The notes below the pieces were generated by a model. It searched no databases, was not told the origin of the DNA, and saw only the letters and a program-made list of their open reading frames with translations. Position numbers and translations under genes: made by a program. Shown piece after piece: positions 38,780 through 48,067 of a stretch of 64,000 nt of DNA (positions are counted from its first letter, which is position 1; each line of letters begins with the position of its first letter). Source of the stretch: Streptomyces sp. DH12 (GTDB lineage: Bacteria; Actinomycetota; Actinomycetes; Streptomycetales; Streptomycetaceae); assembly GCF_020873895.1 (NCBI RefSeq), contig NZ_JAHWGT010000033.1, forward strand, positions 17,595 to 81,594, written 5' to 3'.

Positions 38780-38798
38780 CGCCTCCAGGAAGCGGGGA

Positions 38799-38831
38799 AG
38801 CCCCCCGGCCCGGTCTCCGGGCCGGGGGGCT
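38799..38831 (+). terminator. terminator after the serine protease
   Basis: A perfect 14-bp stem (38800-38813 with 38817-38830) with a 3-nt loop, followed by TC. Confidence 0.85.
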
Positions 38832-38862
38832 CGTGCGTGCGGCCCGGCGGGGCCGCCCCGGG

Positions 38863-39885
38863 TCAGGTGCCGACCGGCTCGTCCGGGGTGTCGGCGTCGC
38901 GGCGCAGCGACGAGACGACGAGGGTGACCACCGTGCCGAGGACCGCCCAGATCGACAGGACCTGGAGGGCGCCGGAGACGGCGTTGCCCTGGAAGTACGC
39001 GACGGACCGCGCGGCCCAGGTGCCCGCGCCCGGGGGCAGGGCGGGTCCGATGGCCCGCCAGAAGTCGGGGAGCATGGGACTCGGGAAGGCGCCGCCCGCA
39101 CTGGGGTTGCCGGCGATGACGATCAGCAGGACGGCCAGTCCGATGCCGACGATGCCGGTGAGCGCCTGGAGGGCGAGGGTGATCGCGCCGACGGCGAAGA
39201 CGACCAGCGCGCCCAGCCCCCACAGGGCGGCGACGCTGCCGGGCAGCGCGCCGAGGACCGGGCCGACGATGATCGCGCCGCCCAGGCCGCCGAGGATCGC
39301 GGAGAGCGCCAGCACGGCGAGCCGGATGACCGCGCGGAGGGTGTTGGCCGGCCGGGAGCCCGCGCTGATCGCCAGGATCGACGCGAGCAGGTAGCCGCCC
39401 ACGCACCACCCCACGACGAGGTAGAACGCGGAGAGGCCGTCGAAGTCGTCGGGGGAGGCCGGGGCGACGTCCACCGTCCGGACGGTGCGCTGCTGGGGCC
39501 GCTCGACCTCGGTGGCGATCCGCTCCAGGGCGCTGGCGAGGACCGTGCCGCCGCCGGAGGCGACGAGCAGGGTGTCGGTGCGGCCCGCCGGGTCGACGAC
39601 GAGCGCCCCGTCGATCTCCCGCTCCCGGATCTGCCGCCGGGCCTCGGCCTCGTCGGGGAGCACCCGCGGGTCGAGCGGGCCGCCGGGCAGCGTGCCCAGG
39701 CGGTCGGCCGTCCGCTCGGCGGCGGCGCCCGGCGCGACCACCCCGAAGGGGACGTCCGAGGGCTTCGGATCGTGCAGGGCGCCCACGTAGGAGGCGATGA
39801 ACAGCAGCTGCAGCGCGAGCACGCCGACGACCAGCAGGGCGGCCCTGGGGGTGACGGCGCTGCGCACCTCGGAGGCGAACGTCAT
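38863..39885 (-). CDS. YhgE/Pip- or DUF3533-like membrane protein
   Basis: 340 residues. One N-terminal helix (LLVVGVLALQLLFIASYVGAL), an extracytoplasmic domain of ~150 residues (DVPFGVVAPGAAAERTADRL, ARRQIREREIDGALVV), then five helices ending in VLSIWAVLGTVVTLVVSSL. This is the ABC-2-like permease architecture of YhgE/Pip proteins; no ATPase is adjacent. Start ATG 39885 has GGAG 10 nt upstream. It is divergent from dnaE2. Confidence 0.8.
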   Translation of the reverse strand: MTFASEVRSAVTPRAALLVVGVLALQLLFIASYVGALHDPKPSDVPFGVVAPGAAAERTADRLGTLPGGPLDPRVLPDEAEARRQIREREIDGALVVDPAGRTDTLLVASGGGTVLASALERIATEVERPQQRTVRTVDVAPASPDDFDGLSAFYLVVGWCVGGYLLASILAISAGSRPANTLRAVIRLAVLALSAILGGLGGAIIVGPVLGALPGSVAALWGLGALVVFAVGAITLALQALTGIVGIGLAVLLIVIAGNPSAGGAFPSPMLPDFWRAIGPALPPGAGTWAARSVAYFQGNAVSGALQVLSIWAVLGTVVTLVVSSLRRDADTPDEPVGT

Positions 39886-40009
39886 GTGGCCCACGCTCCG
39901 CCGTGGCCGGTGTTCCCGCAGGTGGGGCGGGGCTGAATGGCTGAGGGGCGGTCCTTCTCCGGCCGCCCGGGGGAGGAGGGCGGATCCCGCGCGAACGGAG
40001 TCGTACATT

Positions 40010-40019
40010 CGTTCGAACG
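40010..40019. promoter_or_regulatory. candidate LexA-type SOS site upstream of dnaE2
   Basis: CGTTCGAACG is a perfect 10-bp palindrome about 58 bp before the dnaE2 ATG. A further CGAAC sits at 39992-39996. The spacing differs from the CGAAC-N4-GTTCG consensus, so identity with a LexA box is uncertain. Confidence 0.45.
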
Positions 40020-40076
40020 TGGTTTATGGTGGTGCTCAGGGGGGTGGTGAGGTCCGGAACGATCCAGGAGGTGCGG

Positions 40077-43000
40077 ATGCCGCGGTTCACGCACCTGCAC
40101 ACCGTCTCCGGCTTCTCCCTGCGGTACGGGGCCTCCCACCCGGAGCGGCTGGCCGCCCGCGCCGCCGAGCGCGGCATGGACGCCGTCGCCCTCACCGACC
40201 GCGACACCGTCGCCGGGGCCGTGCGGTTCGCCCGGGCCTGCGCCGACGAGGGTGTGCGCCCGCTCTTCGGCGTGGACCTCGCCCTCGCCGAGCGCCCCGT
40301 CCCCGGGTCGGCCACCGAACGGCGCCGCACCCCCGTGCGCGGGGGCGCCTTCGTCGACGAGTCCGCGCCCCGCGCCCTCTTCCTGGCGCGCTCCCGGCGC
40401 GGCTGGGCCGCCCTGTGCCGGCTGGTCACCGCCGCCCACGCGGCGGCCGGCGGCCCGGCGGCCCGGGCGACCGGCGCCCCGGTACTGCTGCCCTGGGCCG
40501 ACAACCACGGCGACGACCTGACCGTCCTGCTCGGACCCGACTCCGACGTCGGCCGGGCCCTCTCCGCGGGCCGCCCCGACCGGGCCGCCCGGCTCCTCGG
40601 CCCCTGGCGCGAGGCGTACGGCGACGCCCTGCGCCTGGAGGTCGTGCACCACGGCCGCCCCGGCACCGGCCCCGGCTCGCTCCGGCAGGCCGCCCGCACC
40701 CTGGGGCTCGCCGCCGAGCAGGGCGTGCGGCCCGTGCTCAGCAACGCCGTGCGGTACGCCGACCCGGGGCAGGGCCCCGTCGCCGACGTCCTCGACGCCG
40801 CGCGCCGACTCGTCCCCGTCGACCCGCGCAGGGGCCTGGACGGCGGTGAGCGCTGGCTCAAGGACCCCGCCGCCATGGCCGCCGTCGCCGAACGCGTCGC
40901 CGAGGCCGCCGGGCTGCGCCGCGACACGGCGCACCGGCTGCTCGTCCTGACCGAGGAGACGGCGCAGGAGTGCGTGGTCGACCCGGAGGAGGACCTCGGC
41001 ATCGGCACCGTCCACTTCCCCGAACCCCGCCTGGTCGGCGCCGCCCACCGCACCGCGGACCGGGTGCTGCGCTCCCGCTGCGCCGCCGGCATGGTGCTGC
41101 GCGGCCACGACCGGAAGCGGGAGTACTGGGCCCGCCTCGACGACGAGCTGCGCACCGTCGAACGGCTCGGCTTCGCCACGTACTTCCTCACCGTCGCCCA
41201 GGTCGTCGACGACGTGCGGGACATGGGCATCCGGGTCGCCGCGCGCGGCTCCGGCGCCGGGTCCCTCGTCAACCACCTGCTCGGCATCGCCCACGCCGAC
41301 CCGATCGAGCAGGACCTGCTGATGGAGCGGTTCCTGTCGACGCGGCGGCCCGCGCTGCCCGACATCGACGTCGACGTGGAGTCCGCCCGCCGACTGGAGG
41401 TCTACCGGGCGATCCTCGACCGCTTCGGCCCCGAGCGGGTCGCCGCCGTCGCCATGCCCGAGACCTACCGCGTCCGCCACGCCGTGCGCGACGTCGGCGC
41501 CGCCCTGTCCATGGACCCGGCCGACATCGACCGGATCGCCAAGTCCTTCCCGCACATCCGCGCCCGCGACGCCCGCGCCGCCCTGGACGAACTGCCCGAG
41601 CTGCGCCGGCTGGCCGGCGAACGGGACCGGTACGGGCGGCTGTGGGAGCTGGTCGAGGCGCTGGACGCGCTGCCGCGCGGCGTCGCCATGCACCCGTGCG
41701 GGGTGCTGCTCTCCGACGCCTCGCTGCTCTCCCGCACCCCGGTGGTGCCGACCAGCGGCGAGGGCTTCCCGATGTCGCAGTTCGACAAGGACGACGTGGA
41801 GGAGCTCGGCCTGCTCAAGCTCGACGTGCTCGGCGTGCGGATGCAGTCGGCGATGGCGCACGCGGTCGCCGAGATCGCCCGCACCACCGGCGAGGAGGTG
41901 GACCTCGACGACCCGGAGCAGGTGAGGCCGGGCGACCCCGCGACGTACCGGCTCATCCGGTCCGCCGAGACGCTCGGCTGCTTCCAGATCGAGTCGCCGG
42001 GCCAGCGCGACCTGATCGGCCGGCTCCAGCCCGCGACCTTCCACGACCTGGTCGTCGACATCTCGCTGTTCCGGCCGGGACCGGTCGCGGCCGACATGGT
42101 CCGCCCCTTCATCGAGGCCCGGCACGGCAGGGCCCCGGTGCGCTACCCGCACCCCGACCTGGCGGAGGCGCTGGAGGAGACGTACGGGGTGGTCGTCTTC
42201 CACGAGCAGATCATCAAGATCCTCGACATCATGACCGGCTGCGGCCTGGACGAGGCGGACGCGGTGCGCCGCGGCCTCTCCGACCCCGAGTCGCAGGCCC
42301 GCATCAGGGTCTGGTTCGAGCGCAGGGCCAAGGAGCGCGGGTACGGGGCGGACGTCGTCACGCGCACCTGGGGGATCGTCGAGGCGTTCGGCAGCTACGG
42401 CTTCTGCAAGGCGCACGCGGTGGCCTTCGCCGTGCCGACCTACCAGTCGGCGTGGCTCAAGGCCCACCACCCGGCGGCCTTCTACGCCGGGCTGCTCACC
42501 CACGACCCGGGGATGTACCCCAAGCGGCTGCTGCTGGCCGACGCGCGGCGGCAGGGGGTGCCGGTCCTGCCGCTGGACGTGAACGCGTCCGGCGTCGCCC
42601 ACCGTATCGAACTGGTGTCCGGTTCGGGGGCGGGGCGCGTGTCCGGTACGTCCGGCGCGCCCGGTACATGGGGGGTGCGGCTCGCGCTGCTCGACGTCCA
42701 CGGCATCAGCGAGGCGGAGGCCGCGCGCATCGAGGCCGGCCGGCCGTACGCCTCCCTGCTCGACTTCTGGGAGCGCGCCCGGCCCAGCCGCCCCGTCGCC
42801 GAACGGCTCGCGCAGGTCGGCGGGCTCGACGCGTTCGGCGCCAACCGCCGCGACCTGCTGCTGCACCTCGCCGAGCTCCACCGCGCCCAGCGGGGCGGCG
42901 GCTCGTACGGCGAACAGCTCCCGCTCGCCGGCGGCCGCAGGTCCGCCCCCGTCGGGCTGCCCGACCTGACCGACGCCGAACGGCTCAGCGCCGAGCTGGG

Positions 43001-43607
43001 CGTCCTCTCCATGGACGCCTCCCGCAACCTGATGACCGACCACCGGACCTTCCTGGAGGAGCTCGGCGTCGTCACCGCCCAGCGGCTGCACACCGTCCCG
43101 CACGGCCGGACCGTCCTGGTCGCCGGCGCCAAGGCGGCCACCCAGACCCCGCCCATCCGCTCCGGCAAGCGGGTGGTCTTCACCACCCTCGACGACGGCA
43201 CCGGCCTGGTCGACCTCGCCTTCTTCGACGACAGCCACGAGCGGTGCGCCCACACGGTCTTCCACTCCTGGCTGCTGCTCGTCCGCGGCACCGTCCAGCG
43301 CCGCGGCCCGCGCAGCTTCAGCGTGGTCGGCTCGGCCGCCTGGAACCTCGCCGAACTCGTCGAACTGCGCCGCGAGGGCGGCCTGGACGCGGTCGCCGCC
43401 CGCCTGGCCGAGCCGCCCGCCGGCGCCCCGGACCCGTCCGGCCCCGCCGGCCCCGACCCGTCCACCGCCCCGGCCGGCACCGGCCGCCGGATCACGATGG
43501 CCAACGGCTACGTGATGAACCCATGGGCCGACCTGCGCCCCGCGGGCGAGGGCGTGGCGGCGCCCGGCCGCAAGCTGTGGCACCAGAGCCAGGGGAGCGC
43601 GGGATGA
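40077..43607 (+). CDS. dnaE2: error-prone DNA polymerase III alpha subunit
   Basis: Damage-inducible mutagenic replicase (ImuC/DnaE2). 1176 residues, slightly over 1000 as expected. PHP domain starts FTHLHTVSGFSL. The polymerase core has ARGSGAGSLVNHLLGI, the catalytic acids in PDIDVDVES, PMSQFDKDDVEELGLLKLDVLG and FGSYGFCKAHAVAFA. A C-terminal OB fold follows (KRVVFTTLDDGTGLVDLAFF). ATG 40077 has CAGGAG 6-7 nt upstream. ATGA overlap with the imuB-like gene. Confidence 0.96.
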   Translation: MPRFTHLHTVSGFSLRYGASHPERLAARAAERGMDAVALTDRDTVAGAVRFARACADEGVRPLFGVDLALAERPVPGSATERRRTPVRGGAFVDESAPRALFLARSRRGWAALCRLVTAAHAAAGGPAARATGAPVLLPWADNHGDDLTVLLGPDSDVGRALSAGRPDRAARLLGPWREAYGDALRLEVVHHGRPGTGPGSLRQAARTLGLAAEQGVRPVLSNAVRYADPGQGPVADVLDAARRLVPVDPRRGLDGGERWLKDPAAMAAVAERVAEAAGLRRDTAHRLLVLTEETAQECVVDPEEDLGIGTVHFPEPRLVGAAHRTADRVLRSRCAAGMVLRGHDRKREYWARLDDELRTVERLGFATYFLTVAQVVDDVRDMGIRVAARGSGAGSLVNHLLGIAHADPIEQDLLMERFLSTRRPALPDIDVDVESARRLEVYRAILDRFGPERVAAVAMPETYRVRHAVRDVGAALSMDPADIDRIAKSFPHIRARDARAALDELPELRRLAGERDRYGRLWELVEALDALPRGVAMHPCGVLLSDASLLSRTPVVPTSGEGFPMSQFDKDDVEELGLLKLDVLGVRMQSAMAHAVAEIARTTGEEVDLDDPEQVRPGDPATYRLIRSAETLGCFQIESPGQRDLIGRLQPATFHDLVVDISLFRPGPVAADMVRPFIEARHGRAPVRYPHPDLAEALEETYGVVVFHEQIIKILDIMTGCGLDEADAVRRGLSDPESQARIRVWFERRAKERGYGADVVTRTWGIVEAFGSYGFCKAHAVAFAVPTYQSAWLKAHHPAAFYAGLLTHDPGMYPKRLLLADARRQGVPVLPLDVNASGVAHRIELVSGSGAGRVSGTSGAPGTWGVRLALLDVHGISEAEAARIEAGRPYASLLDFWERARPSRPVAERLAQVGGLDAFGANRRDLLLHLAELHRAQRGGGSYGEQLPLAGGRRSAPVGLPDLTDAERLSAELGVLSMDASRNLMTDHRTFLEELGVVTAQRLHTVPHGRTVLVAGAKAATQTPPIRSGKRVVFTTLDDGTGLVDLAFFDDSHERCAHTVFHSWLLLVRGTVQRRGPRSFSVVGSAAWNLAELVELRREGGLDAVAARLAEPPAGAPDPSGPAGPDPSTAPAGTGRRITMANGYVMNPWADLRPAGEGVAAPGRKLWHQSQGSAG

Positions 43608-44572
43608 CCGGGACGGTCCTGTGCGTACGGTTCGCTCTCGCGCCGGCGGACGAGGCGCTGCTGCCCGAACTCCTCGCCCTGCTCGGCGGGTTCACCCCCC
43701 TCGTCCAGGCCGAACCGCCCGACGCCGCCCTCGCCGACCTGGGCGGCGCCGTACGGTACTTCGGCCGCGGCCCCGCCGAGCTCGCCGCCGTCATCCGGGT
43801 CCGGGCTCTCGCCCTGTACGGCGTGGAGTGCGCCATCGGCGCCGGTCCCGGCCCCCGCACCGCCCGCACGGCCGCGCGCCGGGCCGCGCCCGGCACCACC
43901 CTGGTCGTCGACGACCCGGCCGCCTTCCTGCGCGACCTGCCCGCGGCCGCCCTGGACGGGGTCGGCCCGGCGACCGCCCGCACCCTGCGCTCGTACGGGC
44001 TCGACACGGCCGGCCGGGTGGCCGCCGCCCCGCTCGCCGTGGTCCAGCGGATCGTCGGCGCGCGGGCGGGGCGCGAACTGTGGGAGCGGGCACGGGGCGT
44101 CGACCGCACCCGGGTCGTCCCGAACGCCGCGGCCCGCTCCGCCGCCGCCGAACGCTCCTTCCCGCACGACGAGCTCGACCGCGACCGGCAGCGCAGGGCC
44201 CTGCTCTCCGCCGCCCAGGAGCTGGGCGCCCGGATGCGGGCCGAGGGCCGGGTGTGCCGCGCGCTCACCCTCACCGTGCGGTACGCCGACCGCTCCACCA
44301 CCACCCGCGAACGCACCCTGCGCGAGCCGACCGCGCACTCCGCGGAGCTCACCTCCGTCGCGTACGCCCTCCACGACGGGCTGGCCCTCCAGCGGGCCAG
44401 GGTGCGCGGCGTCACCCTGCGCGCCGAGGGCCTCGCCCCCGCGGAACGGGCCGCGCACCAGCTCTCCCTGGACCCGGCCGACGACAAGGCCCGGCGGCTG
44501 GAGGCCGTGGCGGACCGCGCGAGGGCCCGGTTCGGCCCCGACGCGATCATCCCCGGCTCGCTCGCGGCCTAG
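43604..44572 (+). CDS. imuB: ImuB-like Y-family polymerase relative, catalytically dead
   Basis: 322 residues. Little-finger and HhH regions are recognisable (VECAIGAGPGPRTARTAARR, ALDGVGPATARTLRSYGLDT, RERTLREPTAHSAEL). The N-terminus lacks the acidic DMDAFFA-type metal site, as in ImuB adaptors that link DnaE2 to the beta clamp. It is shorter than mycobacterial ImuB. A C-terminal QLSLDPADD stretch could be the clamp-binding motif. Co-translated with dnaE2. No imuA' gene lies nearby. Confidence 0.85.
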   Translation: MTGTVLCVRFALAPADEALLPELLALLGGFTPLVQAEPPDAALADLGGAVRYFGRGPAELAAVIRVRALALYGVECAIGAGPGPRTARTAARRAAPGTTLVVDDPAAFLRDLPAAALDGVGPATARTLRSYGLDTAGRVAAAPLAVVQRIVGARAGRELWERARGVDRTRVVPNAAARSAAAERSFPHDELDRDRQRRALLSAAQELGARMRAEGRVCRALTLTVRYADRSTTTRERTLREPTAHSAELTSVAYALHDGLALQRARVRGVTLRAEGLAPAERAAHQLSLDPADDKARRLEAVADRARARFGPDAIIPGSLAA

Positions 44573-44906
44573 CGTCCCGCCGACCGACCGACCGACCGAC
44601 CGACCGACCGACGATCGGCTGACCCCGACCGTCCGACCCCGACCGGCCCCGACCGACCGACTGACCCCGACCGGCTGACCGGGCGGCCGAGCGGCCGGGC
44701 GGCCGGGCGGCCGGGCGGCCGGGCTCCCTTACCGGGCGGCGGCGGAGTCCGGGCAAGTTTTACCGACACGCAACTTCCCTCCTGCCGCTACCCGTACGTA
44801 ACTTGACCTCGGCGCGGCCCCCACGCCGCGCCATCCCCGCCAGTGGTCCGGGCCGCCGGGGCGTACCGCCGCCGCCCTTCCCCTCCAGCCGCCAGGAGAC
44901 CACCCG
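44573..44906. other. imuB to lipase intergenic region
   Basis: 334 bp. After the simple repeats, AAGTT (44755-44759) and AACTT (about 44770-44774) are inverted, with a third AACTT near 44800. The promoter of the lipase gene is probably here. No gene seen. Confidence 0.6.
44579..44735. repeat. CCGA tetranucleotide tract and GGCCGGGC octamer repeat
   Basis: About eight uninterrupted CCGA units (44579-44612) run into imperfect ones to 44690. Then come four to five GGCCGGGC-type 8-bp units (about 44690-44725). A slippage-prone spacer; no coding frame looks real. Confidence 0.9.
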
Positions 44907-45794
44907 ATGCTGCCCCCGCACGCCCCCGCCCGCCTGCGCCGCGCGCTCAGAGCCCTGACCGCGGCCCTCCTCCTCACCGCCGCCGCCGTCCTCGCCCCGG
45001 CCGGCGCGGCCCAGGCCGCCGCCCCCGCCGCCACCGACAGGGGCTGGAACGACTACGCCTGCGAGCCCTCCACCGCCCACCCGCGCCCCGTCGTCCTCGT
45101 CCACGGGACGTTAGGCAACTCCGTCGACAACTGGCTCGGCCTCGCCCCCTACCTGGTGCGGCGCGGCTACTGCGTCTTCTCCCTCGACTACGGGCAGCTG
45201 CCCGGCGTCCCCTTCTTCCACGGCCTCGGCCCCGTCGCCGAGTCCGCCGAGCAGCTCGACGCCTTCGTCGACCGCGTCCTCGACGCGACGGGCGCGCCCG
45301 AGGTCGACCTGGTCGGCCACTCCCAGGGCGGCATGATGCCCCGTCACTACCTGAAGTTCCTCGGCGGCGCCGCCGAGGTGAACGCCCTGGTCGGCCTCGC
45401 CCCCGACAACCACGGCACCACCCTGCTCGGCCTCACCGCGCTCCTGCCGTACTTCCCGGGCGCCGCCGACCTGCTGAACGAGAAGACCCCCGCCCTCGCC
45501 GACCAGATCGCCGGCTCCCCCTTCCTGCGGCGGCTCAACGAGGGCGGCGACACCGTCCCCGGGGTCCGCTACACCGTCATCGCCACCCGGTACGACCAGG
45601 TCGTCACCCCGTACCGCTCGCAGTTCCTCGACGGGCCCGGCGTCCGCAACGTCCTCCTCCAGGACCTCTGCCCCGTCGACCTCTCCGAGCACCTGGCGAT
45701 AGCGCTGGTCGACCGGGTCGCGTTCCACGAGGTCGCCAACGCGCTCGACCCCGCCCGCGCGACCCCCACCACCTGCGCGTCGGTCCTCGGCTGA
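44907..45794 (+). CDS. secreted alpha/beta-hydrolase lipase (class 2, EstA type)
   Basis: 295 residues. Signal peptide (ALRALTAALLLTAAAVLAPAG, cleaved after AQA), then PVVLVHGTLGN (oxyanion), the nucleophile Ser in VDLVGHSQGG, and late His in RVAFHEVANAL. Two Cys pairs suit an extracellular enzyme. ATG with AGGAG 8 nt upstream. From memory it corresponds to the lipase at SCO1735. Confidence 0.9.
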   Translation: MLPPHAPARLRRALRALTAALLLTAAAVLAPAGAAQAAAPAATDRGWNDYACEPSTAHPRPVVLVHGTLGNSVDNWLGLAPYLVRRGYCVFSLDYGQLPGVPFFHGLGPVAESAEQLDAFVDRVLDATGAPEVDLVGHSQGGMMPRHYLKFLGGAAEVNALVGLAPDNHGTTLLGLTALLPYFPGAADLLNEKTPALADQIAGSPFLRRLNEGGDTVPGVRYTVIATRYDQVVTPYRSQFLDGPGVRNVLLQDLCPVDLSEHLAIALVDRVAFHEVANALDPARATPTTCASVLG

Positions 45795-45835
45795 CGGAGT
45801 CGACGGCCCCCGTCGACGGCTCCGGCTGGCGGACG

Positions 45836-45879
45836 GGCGAGGGCCCCGGCCCGGCATGCGCCGGGACGGGGCCCTCGCC
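45836..45879. terminator. bidirectional terminator between lipase and LPMO genes
   Basis: A perfect 13-bp stem (45836-45848 with 45867-45879) closes an 18-nt loop that has its own inner pairing. Placed between convergent genes. Confidence 0.85.
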
Positions 45880-45892
45880 GTCGCCGCGGGTG

Positions 45893-46915
45893 TCAGGCGG
45901 AGCGGCGCCGGGCCGCCCGCAGCAGCAGCACCGCACCCGCGCCCAGCGCCACGGCGCCGCCGGCGGCCAGGTACACGGCCGTACCGTCCCCGCCGGTGGT
46001 GGCGAGGTGCGGCCCGCCGGCCGCGCCCGGTGCGGCGGCGGCCGGGGAGGCGGTGGCGACCGGTACGGGGGAGGCCTCCGCCTGCCCGGCCGGGCGCGTG
46101 CCGCCGTCCGGCGCCGGCGTCGGGTGCGTGCCGCCGTGGCCGTCCCCTCCGGCGTGCCCGTGGCCGCCGTCGCCGTGCCCACCGTCTCCGCCGTGCCCGC
46201 CGTGGCTGACGGTCGACCGGGCCGCGTCGTCCGCGATCCGCCGCTCGCTCGGCGCCGACGCGGTGGGGCCGGTCGGCACGCCGCCGCCGAACACCACGTC
46301 GGAGCACGTGTAGAACGCCTCCGGGGAGTCGGAGCGCTGCCAGACCGAGTACACCAGGTGGCGGCCGGACCGGGCCGGGACCGTCCCGTCGAAGACGTAC
46401 GAACCGTCCACCAGCTTCGGGTCGGTGACCTTCACGAACGGTTCGGCCTCCAGGTCCGCCCACGTCAGGGGCTTGGCCGCGTCGTAGCCCTCCTTGGTGA
46501 GGTACAGCGCGATGGAGCCGCGGTGCGGGGCCGTCGCCCGGTAGCGGAACGTGTGCTTCCCGGCGGCCATCGGGCTGGCCGGCCAGTCGGCGCGCGCCAG
46601 GTCCAGGCCCCGGTACTTGTCCCGCCCGGCGCCGCACAGCCGCCCGTCGGGGACGATCTCGCGGTGCCGGCCGGCCGCGTCGGGGATGTTGACCTCGTTC
46701 CAGTCGTAGAACGGCTGCGTCCCGCCCGCGGCGACCGCGGCCGCGCAGGCGGCCGAGTCCGGGCTCTCCGGGCCCTCGGCGTGGCAGGCCGAGACCCGGC
46801 TGACCGGGTCCGTCATCGACCCGTGGGCGGCGGCGGGTGCGGCCGTCACCCCGGACAGGCCCAGCGGCACCGCGGTCAGGGTGAGGACGGCGGCTGCGGT
46901 ACGCGGGGAACTCAC
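45893..46915 (-). CDS. LAXTG-anchored lytic polysaccharide monooxygenase (AA10)
   Basis: Copper enzyme that oxidatively cuts chitin or cellulose. 340 residues. Signal peptide ends APAAA, exposing His1 of HGSMTDPVSRV. The second copper His is in TAPHRGSIALYLTKEGYD. Later FYTCSDVVFGGG closes the fold. Then comes a His/Gly linker, Pro/Ala stretch, LATTG, a hydrophobic helix and RAARRRSA: a sortase signal of LAXTG type. GTG 46915 has GGAG 10 nt upstream. Surface anchoring sets it apart from freely secreted LPMOs. Confidence 0.9.
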   Translation of the reverse strand: MSSPRTAAAVLTLTAVPLGLSGVTAAPAAAHGSMTDPVSRVSACHAEGPESPDSAACAAAVAAGGTQPFYDWNEVNIPDAAGRHREIVPDGRLCGAGRDKYRGLDLARADWPASPMAAGKHTFRYRATAPHRGSIALYLTKEGYDAAKPLTWADLEAEPFVKVTDPKLVDGSYVFDGTVPARSGRHLVYSVWQRSDSPEAFYTCSDVVFGGGVPTGPTASAPSERRIADDAARSTVSHGGHGGDGGHGDGGHGHAGGDGHGGTHPTPAPDGGTRPAGQAEASPVPVATASPAAAAPGAAGGPHLATTGGDGTAVYLAAGGAVALGAGAVLLLRAARRRSA

Positions 46916-47252
46916 GGGAACGGCTCTCCTTCGACGGAACGGGTACGGGAACGGGGCACGCGCCCCGGGCACGGCGGGCGCCGCGGGCGCGCGGACGGGG
47001 GCCCCGGAGGACGGTCCGGGGCGACCGGTGGACGGGACGGGCGGCGGCGCGGCCCCCCGGCAGCGCCGACGGCCGTGAACCAGCCACCGACGCGCAGCAC
47101 GCTAACTCCTGCGGAGCGGTGAAACGCCTGATCAGTGCGGTGGAGGGCGATCCTTAAGGCGCACTTGAGGTGGCGTTGAGAAGACCCTCAGGAAGATCGC
47201 CCGCACGGGCCGGCCCGCCCGCGGGGGAGACGCCGGTCGTGTGGCGCCCGGC
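46916..47252. other. LPMO upstream region
   Basis: 337 bp between the LPMO start and the response-regulator stop, both on the minus strand. The stretch 47090-47190 is less GC-rich and contains CGCCTGATCAG and CCTTAAGGC palindrome-like sequences. Probably the LPMO promoter. No gene seen. Confidence 0.55.
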
Positions 47253-47942
47253 TCAGCCCACGGGGCGGTACCGGCGCTCCGGGCGGCCCGTGCCGCCGTA
47301 GCGGAGGGCCACCTCGGCGCGCCCCGTCTCCGCGAAGTACTCCAGGTAGCGGCGGGCGCTCACCCGGGACAGGGAGCCCGCCTCCGCGCACTCCGACGCG
47401 GACAGCCCGGCCGGGTGCGCGCGCAGGACGCGCTCCACCAGGTCCGCCGTGTGCGCGGCCAGCCCCTTCGGCAGCTCCCGGGCGGCCCGCGGACGAGTGC
47501 CGAAGATCCGGTCGACGTCCTCCTGGCGCGCCTCGTCCAGCGCCGCGAGGCGGGTGCGGACCGACGCGGCGTGCAGCAGCTGCTCGCGCAGCGCCGCCTG
47601 GCTGAACGGTTTGATCAGGTAGTGCAGCGCGCCCGCCCGCAGCGCCGAGCGGACCGTGGCCGCGTCCCGGGCCGCCGTGATGAACAGCGCGTCGGCGTGG
47701 GCGGAGCCGCGCCCCGCGCGCTCCTCCTCCGCCCGTACCGCCCGCAGCACCTCGATGCCGTCCATGTCGGGCAGGTACACGTCCAGCAGCAGCAGGTCGG
47801 GGCGCAGCTCCCGGGCGGCGCGCAGCGCGTCGGCGCCGCTGTGCGCCACCCCGGCGACCTCGAAGCCGTCCACCGCGGACACATAGCGGCCGTGCAGCTT
47901 GGCGACCATGAAGTCGTCGTCCACCACCAGCACCCTCGTCAC
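47253..47942 (-). CDS. CitB/DcuR-type response regulator
   Basis: 229 residues. The receiver domain has VLVVDDDFMVA, phospho-acceptor Asp in LLLLDVYLPDMDG, and the conserved Lys in HYLIKPF. The C-terminal winged helix (HPAGLSASECAEAGSLSRVS, ARRYLEYFAETG) is CitB-like. Such regulators control di- and tricarboxylate uptake, fitting the divergent tctCBA genes. No histidine kinase is adjacent. GTG 47942 has no ribosome site, so a leaderless transcript is possible; an ATG near 48004 is an alternative. Confidence 0.85.
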   Translation of the reverse strand: MTRVLVVDDDFMVAKLHGRYVSAVDGFEVAGVAHSGADALRAARELRPDLLLLDVYLPDMDGIEVLRAVRAEEERAGRGSAHADALFITAARDAATVRSALRAGALHYLIKPFSQAALREQLLHAASVRTRLAALDEARQEDVDRIFGTRPRAARELPKGLAAHTADLVERVLRAHPAGLSASECAEAGSLSRVSARRYLEYFAETGRAEVALRYGGTGRPERRYRPVG

Positions 47943-48067
47943 GGGGAGAACGCTAGGCCGCGACCACAAGGACCACAACGTCCGTTGGTTGCGGAACGGA
48001 GACATCTCGTTCACGCGTGGGCAACATGTGGCGCACCCCCCGCATCCCGGAACGAAAGGCGGCACCC

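Noticed and set aside
44579-44735. Repeat array that could suggest CRISPR
   Set aside because: Units are 4-8 bp with no spacers; simple-sequence DNA.
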